From positions 1 through 64,000 of the forward strand of contig JACKDM010000001.1 in the NCBI GenBank assembly GCA_020633515.1: DNA of 64,000 bases, read 5' to 3'. Below, piece by piece: positions 60,331-64,000 of the stretch. How positions within the stretch are numbered: the stretch's first letter is position 1; the number at the start of each line of letters is the position of its first letter. Below the pieces are notes generated by a model. That model was not told the origin of the DNA. It was given only the letters and a program-made list of their open reading frames with translations, and did not search any database. Position numbers and translations under genes: made by a program. Source of the DNA: Myxococcales bacterium (lineage in GTDB: Bacteria > Myxococcota > Bradymonadia > UBA7976 > UBA1532).

Positions 60331-61257
60331 GTGGCCACGCTCGTCCACCCCATTCTGCCCCGCCGGTTCACCCTCGGCCCGCGCACGCTCGTCGGGCGAG
60401 CGAACCATTGCACCTTCCAACTGAAGAACCGCCTCGTCTCGGGTGAGCACGCGCTGTTGACCTGGGCCGACGACGGCTGGCGGATCCGCGATCTCGGCAG
60501 CCGCAACGGCACCTTCGTCGACGGCCAGCCGGTGCGTCCCGGCGAGCGGATCAAGCTGCACGCGGGCAACGAGCTGACCTTCGCCGACGAGCGCTGGCAC
60601 CTCGCCGACGACAGCCCGCCCGTCGCCAACGCCCGCCTCGAGGGCGCGCCGCAGCCCCGGCTCGCGACCGATGATCTGCTCTTCCTGCCCGATGAAGATG
60701 ATCCGCGGGTGATGATCTTCGCCGATCGCAAGACCGGCGACTGGATCGCCGAGATCAACGACGAGCAGCAGGTGGTGCGCGACCAGGAGCGGCTGACGGT
60801 CGGCGACCAGACCTGGCTGCTCGGCCTGCCGCCGGTCGCGCCGAGCGGCGAGATGACCTCGACGCTCGGCATGGACGAGCTGACGCTGTCGCTCTCGACC
60901 CTCGACCGGCTGCGCTTCGTCAAGAACCGCGACGACTCGGTCGCCGAGCTGACGGTGTGGTACCGCCACAAGCCGATCCCGGTGCCGGTGCGCAGCCACC
61001 ACGCGCTGCTCGTCGCGCTCGCGCAGGCGATCCTCGACGACGAGGAGCAGCCGCGGGTCGAGAAGGGCTGGCGATCGGTCGACGCGCTCTGCGAGGCGCT
61101 CGCGCTCGATCCGGCGCAGCTCAACACCCAGATCTTCCGCGCGCGGCGCCAGTTCGCGTCGATGGGCGTCAGCGGCGCGGCGCGATTGGTCGAGCGGCGG
61201 GCGGCGACCCGCCAGATCCGGCTCGGGGTCGACCGGGTCGAGATCCGGACGCTGTAG
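60331..61257 (+). CDS. FHA-domain protein with C-terminal winged-helix-like region
   Basis: 308 residues. The FHA domain (about 15-88) binds phosphothreonine: TLVGRANHCTFQL, VSGEHALLTW, IRDLGSRNGTFVDGQPV carry the GR, SxxH and NGT motifs. The middle part (about 100-215) is unassigned. The last ~95 residues (VRSHHALLVALAQAILDD, GWRSVDALCEALALDPAQLNTQIFRARRQFASMGV) resemble a winged helix such as the transcriptional-regulator C-terminal type. It may read the phosphorylation state set by the divergent kinase. Start GTG 60331 follows the leaderless promoter. Confidence 0.85.
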   Translation: MATLVHPILPRRFTLGPRTLVGRANHCTFQLKNRLVSGEHALLTWADDGWRIRDLGSRNGTFVDGQPVRPGERIKLHAGNELTFADERWHLADDSPPVANARLEGAPQPRLATDDLLFLPDEDDPRVMIFADRKTGDWIAEINDEQQVVRDQERLTVGDQTWLLGLPPVAPSGEMTSTLGMDELTLSLSTLDRLRFVKNRDDSVAELTVWYRHKPIPVPVRSHHALLVALAQAILDDEEQPRVEKGWRSVDALCEALALDPAQLNTQIFRARRQFASMGVSGAARLVERRAATRQIRLGVDRVEIRTL

Positions 61258-61326
61258 CCCGCTTCAGCACAGCCCATCACCGGGGCGAGCGCCGCGGGGC
61301 GCTCCCCTCCCCCTCCCCGGCTCCGA

Positions 61327-64000
61327 TCAGTGATCGTGGGCCAGCGCCTCCCACAGCCGCTGCAGATCGGGGAACGTCATCGGCCGCCGCGGCAATGCCA
61401 CCGGCCGGCGCGCGCGCTTCCCGCCCGTGAACGCGGCGAGCGGCGGGTCGTCGTAGCCGCCGCCGTCCACGTCGACATAGACCGGGTTGGTAAACGCGAG
61501 CGGCCGCACGCCGCGGCCGAGGGTCACCGGCCACAGCGAGCGCCCGCCGCGCACCACCGCGACCACGTAGGCGTCGGCCGTCGGCGTCAGCTCGAACGAC
61601 GCCCGCCACCGCTGCCGGCGGTGCTGCACCGCGCCCTCGGCGGCGAGCTCGGCGGGCTCGACCGGTTCGAGCGCCGCGGTCAGCGTCGGCGGGAGCTGCT
61701 CCTCGATGTAGCTGCTCGGCTCGAGGAGCAGCGGATCGACGAGGTTGACGTAGAGATCGACGGTCTCCAGCGTCATCCAGCCCGGCGTCTGCACCTCGAC
61801 CTCGACGGTGACCGGCGCCCCCGCCGCGCTCGCGAGCGTCTCGCCGAGCGTCGCCTCACCGCCCTCGCCCACCAGCCGCAGCCCGATCAGCGGCCCGTTC
61901 GAGCCGATCACCCGTCCGGCGTTGACCGCCGCCGCGAAGCCCGGCAGGTCGAACGTCGCCGGCGTGTCGCGATCGCGCCCGACCCACACATAGGAGCGCG
62001 GCCCGCCCGCCTGCGACTCGATCGTGCGGTGGGTGTCGCTCACGCCGGTCGCCGTCGGGGTGAAGCCGCGCCCGACCAGCGTCAGCCACCAGCGCAGCCG
62101 CCCATAAAAATTGCCGCTGCCGTGGCCGTTCATCACCTCCATCGCGGTGAAGCGCTCGCTCCACAGCCCGGTGTCGCCGGTGACCGGATCGGGCGCGCGC
62201 GGCGGCATGCGGTAGACGGTCGGATCGGCGGCGCTCGTGCCGCGCAGCAGATCGGCGCGGATCGCGCCGAAGTAGCCGCTGTCGGGGTGGTTGACCTGGA
62301 TGACCTGCTCGCCTGCGTGGCCCTCTTCGAGCCCGCGGAAGATCTCGTCGGGCGTCAGCCCCGGCCCGTCGCCGCCGGCCCAGTCGAGCGCGCCGCCGTT
62401 GCGCGAGGACGGGTCGCGGGTCAGCGGGAAGGCGTTGTAGTGGCCGTAATCGAACGTCGTCAGCTCGACGCCGATGACCCCGATCAGCTCGTCGGTGGCG
62501 CCGAGCGCGGCGATCGTCGGGCGGTAGTCGGTGATGTAGTCGTGGTCGGTGCTCACCAGCACGTCGACGCCCTCGCCGAGGAAGCTGCGCACCCGATCGG
62601 CGAGCGCGACCGGCGCGTCGGGGCTGTTGATCCCGTGCACGTGGAAGTCGCCCGAGAGCCAGCCGGCGTCGTCGAGCACCGGCGCGATCTCGGCGGCGAC
62701 GTCGACGACCGCGCCGCCGGCGATCTCGACCGGCTCGCCGCCCTCGGGGATCGCCGCCGGCGGCCACACCGACCACGCCGGGCCGCGGGTGACGGTGACC
62801 CGGTAGCTGCCCGGCGCGAGCGCGATGTCGGCGAGGCCGTCGACGTCGGTGAAGACGAGCGCCGCGACGCCTTCGAGCGGGCCGTCGGTCGTCACGTCGC
62901 GCTGGGTCGCGGTCGGCACCTGCGGGCAGGGCCCGACGCACTCGACGGTGACCCGGCCCGGCGTCGCCGATCCATCGGGGCGCGTGATTCGCACCGCGAG
63001 CCGCCCGGCGGGCGCCATCGTCAGCGCCGGCGCCTCGACGTCGTCGGCGACCTCGACCGCCGGCGCCTCACCGGCGAGCGGATGCCCCGCGCGCCACGGC
63101 GTCAGCGTGTAGCGCCCCGCCGGCACCTGCATGACATAGCGGCCGTCGTCGCCGCTCACCGCCTGGTTGACCGCCCGCCCCGCCTCGTCGAGCGCCGAGA
63201 CCCGCACCCCGGCGAGCGGCGCGCCGTCGAGCGTCACGGCGCCGGCGAGCGCGTGCGTCTCGACCCCGAGCGCGGCCCACATCGGATCCACGAGGCTCGC
63301 GACCTCGCCGTCGCCCGCGAAGTGCCAGTGCGAGCGCACCTCCACCGCGCCCGGCTCCATGTGCAGGATGCCCCGCACCCGCGGGATCTGCGGCGGCGTC
63401 GCGAGCAGCGGCCCGATCAGATCGTCGACCCCGAGCAGCGACGCGACGACGCCGGCGACCCACAGGTAGCGCCCGCTCGTCGGGTACGGATCGGCGAGCC
63501 GCGGGTCGGGCGCCGGCACGTAGCCGTGCCCCCCGCCGGGGCCGTTGAACGCGACCCCCGGCAGCATCACCCCGCCGAGCGCGCCCGCGCCGAGGCTCGC
63601 GTTGCCGAAGCCACCGGTCGGGCTCAGCGGGTTGAAGACCTCGACGTCGCCGCCCGAGTCGATCAGGTGCCCGACCGGCAGGTGCAGCATCTCGTCCCCG
63701 TCGTTGCGGATCGCGGTGAAGACCTGCACCCCGCGGTCGCCCGGCCGCAGCACGTAGTAGACCGAGATCGTCACCGGCAGCTCGCGGTCGATGTCGTAGC
63801 CGATGTCGAGGTCGAAGCCGAAGCTCGGCCCGAAGGCGCTGACGATGCCGCTGAGGTTGATGAAGTCGAGCAGCGCCGCCCGCCCGGTCACCGCGAGCAC
63901 CGCCGCGCCGCCGTCGCTGCCGTCGGCGAGCACCTCGTAGCGCTCGGGATCGAGCGTCTGGCCGAGGTTGAGGAGCAGGCACACCTCACCGACCATGTCG
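61327..64000 (-). CDS. CehA/McbA family metallohydrolase (5' end cut)
   Basis: About 890 residues in view, open to the right edge, so the start and any signal peptide are outside. Order: an N-terminal beta-rich part of ~260 residues, a carboxypeptidase-regulatory-like domain (AGAVTLDGAPLAGVRVSALDEAGRAVNQAVSGDDGRYVMQVPAG), another short beta domain, then the PHP-type hydrolase: GDFHVHGINSP, VLVSTDHDYITDY, GVELTTFDYGHYNAF, QVNHPDSGYF and GVSDTHRTIES carry the metal ligands. Members hydrolyse phosphoesters or amides; the substrate here is unknown. It is convergent with the FHA gene, 69 nt apart. Confidence 0.85.
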   Translation of the reverse strand, partial: DMVGEVCLLLNLGQTLDPERYEVLADGSDGGAAVLAVTGRAALLDFINLSGIVSAFGPSFGFDLDIGYDIDRELPVTISVYYVLRPGDRGVQVFTAIRNDGDEMLHLPVGHLIDSGGDVEVFNPLSPTGGFGNASLGAGALGGVMLPGVAFNGPGGGHGYVPAPDPRLADPYPTSGRYLWVAGVVASLLGVDDLIGPLLATPPQIPRVRGILHMEPGAVEVRSHWHFAGDGEVASLVDPMWAALGVETHALAGAVTLDGAPLAGVRVSALDEAGRAVNQAVSGDDGRYVMQVPAGRYTLTPWRAGHPLAGEAPAVEVADDVEAPALTMAPAGRLAVRITRPDGSATPGRVTVECVGPCPQVPTATQRDVTTDGPLEGVAALVFTDVDGLADIALAPGSYRVTVTRGPAWSVWPPAAIPEGGEPVEIAGGAVVDVAAEIAPVLDDAGWLSGDFHVHGINSPDAPVALADRVRSFLGEGVDVLVSTDHDYITDYRPTIAALGATDELIGVIGVELTTFDYGHYNAFPLTRDPSSRNGGALDWAGGDGPGLTPDEIFRGLEEGHAGEQVIQVNHPDSGYFGAIRADLLRGTSAADPTVYRMPPRAPDPVTGDTGLWSERFTAMEVMNGHGSGNFYGRLRWWLTLVGRGFTPTATGVSDTHRTIESQAGGPRSYVWVGRDRDTPATFDLPGFAAAVNAGRVIGSNGPLIGLRLVGEGGEATLGETLASAAGAPVTVEVEVQTPGWMTLETVDLYVNLVDPLLLEPSSYIEEQLPPTLTAALEPVEPAELAAEGAVQHRRQRWRASFELTPTADAYVVAVVRGGRSLWPVTLGRGVRPLAFTNPVYVDVDGGGYDDPPLAAFTGGKRARRPVALPRRPMTFPDLQRLWEALAHDH

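Overview
This is a very GC-rich chromosomal window (well over two-thirds G+C by eye, with strong G/C preference at third codon positions). It has the gene content of a Myxococcota or Bradymonadota-like (former Deltaproteobacteria) bacterium. The reasons are a sigma54 activator, Hanks-type Ser/Thr kinases with DWG instead of DFG, a kinase fused to a formylglycine-enzyme-like domain, an FHA protein, PATAN (DUF4388) and PEGA-like proteins, a pseudo-receiver/TPR protein, BamB and many Ala/Pro-rich linkers. No rRNA, tRNA, CRISPR array, phage gene or insertion sequence was seen. The phylum is an inference from protein families, not from a marker gene.

Layout. 1-4.1 kb: sigma54 activator (cut by the left edge), miaB and an HD phosphohydrolase. 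4.1-12.1 kb, minus strand: a zinc-ribbon/beta-propeller protein with a broken reading frame, an acyl-CoA dehydrogenase with a FadR-type operator, Lon, and a small outer-membrane protein. 12.2-14.4 kb: yfgM-like and bamB-like genes. 14.4-23.3 kb, minus strand: sugar-phosphate isomerase, two PATAN genes around a J-domain/TPR gene, two small envelope proteins, and guaBA. 23.5-28.0 kb: a metallo-beta-lactamase-fold hydrolase, then a sulfur cluster (two YeeE/YedE-type halves, persulfide dioxygenase, SulP) behind a good sigma54 promoter and an upstream dyad. 28.0-33.8 kb, minus strand: a RibD-type reductase and a giant one-chain acyl-CoA carboxylase laid out like the eukaryotic enzyme. 34.2-43.1 kb: beta-propeller/di-haem protein, GlxA-type regulator, lipid kinase, MATE exporter, glycosyltransferase, DUF2064 protein and folC. 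43.1-44.8 kb, minus strand: a CPBP membrane protein and a lipoyl-PurE fusion. 44.9-52.8 kb: membrane protein, kinase/TPR protein, tmcA, and then (minus) a metallo-hydrolase and an ECF-like sigma factor. 53-64 kb: pseudo-receiver/TPR protein, PAP-phosphatase-like gene, an expressed-looking lipoprotein with a clean terminator, divergent kinase and FHA genes, and a CehA/McbA-type metallohydrolase cut by the right edge.

How the genes work together. Nucleotide supply (guaBA), tRNA modification (miaB, tmcA), folate (folC), envelope assembly (bamB) and proteolysis (lon) are housekeeping. Sulfur handling (YeeE/YedE, persulfide dioxygenase, SulP, and the distant PAP phosphatase) and acyl-CoA metabolism (acyl-CoA dehydrogenase with a FadR box, one-chain carboxylase) are two metabolic themes. 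Signalling is dominated by kinase, FHA, PATAN and sigma-factor proteins.

Two cross-cutting signals matter for any reader. First, six genes change reading frame inside an otherwise convincing protein, mostly in Ala/Pro/Arg-rich linkers. This is either consensus sequence error or real frame drift tolerated in linkers, and it must be settled on reads before calling any of them pseudogenes. Second, several genes without a ribosome-binding site have a -10-like hexamer 6-8 nt before the start codon, pointing to leaderless transcripts. The best candidates for something new are the lipoyl-degenerate PurE fusion, the eukaryote-like carboxylase, and the sigma54-controlled sulfur cluster.
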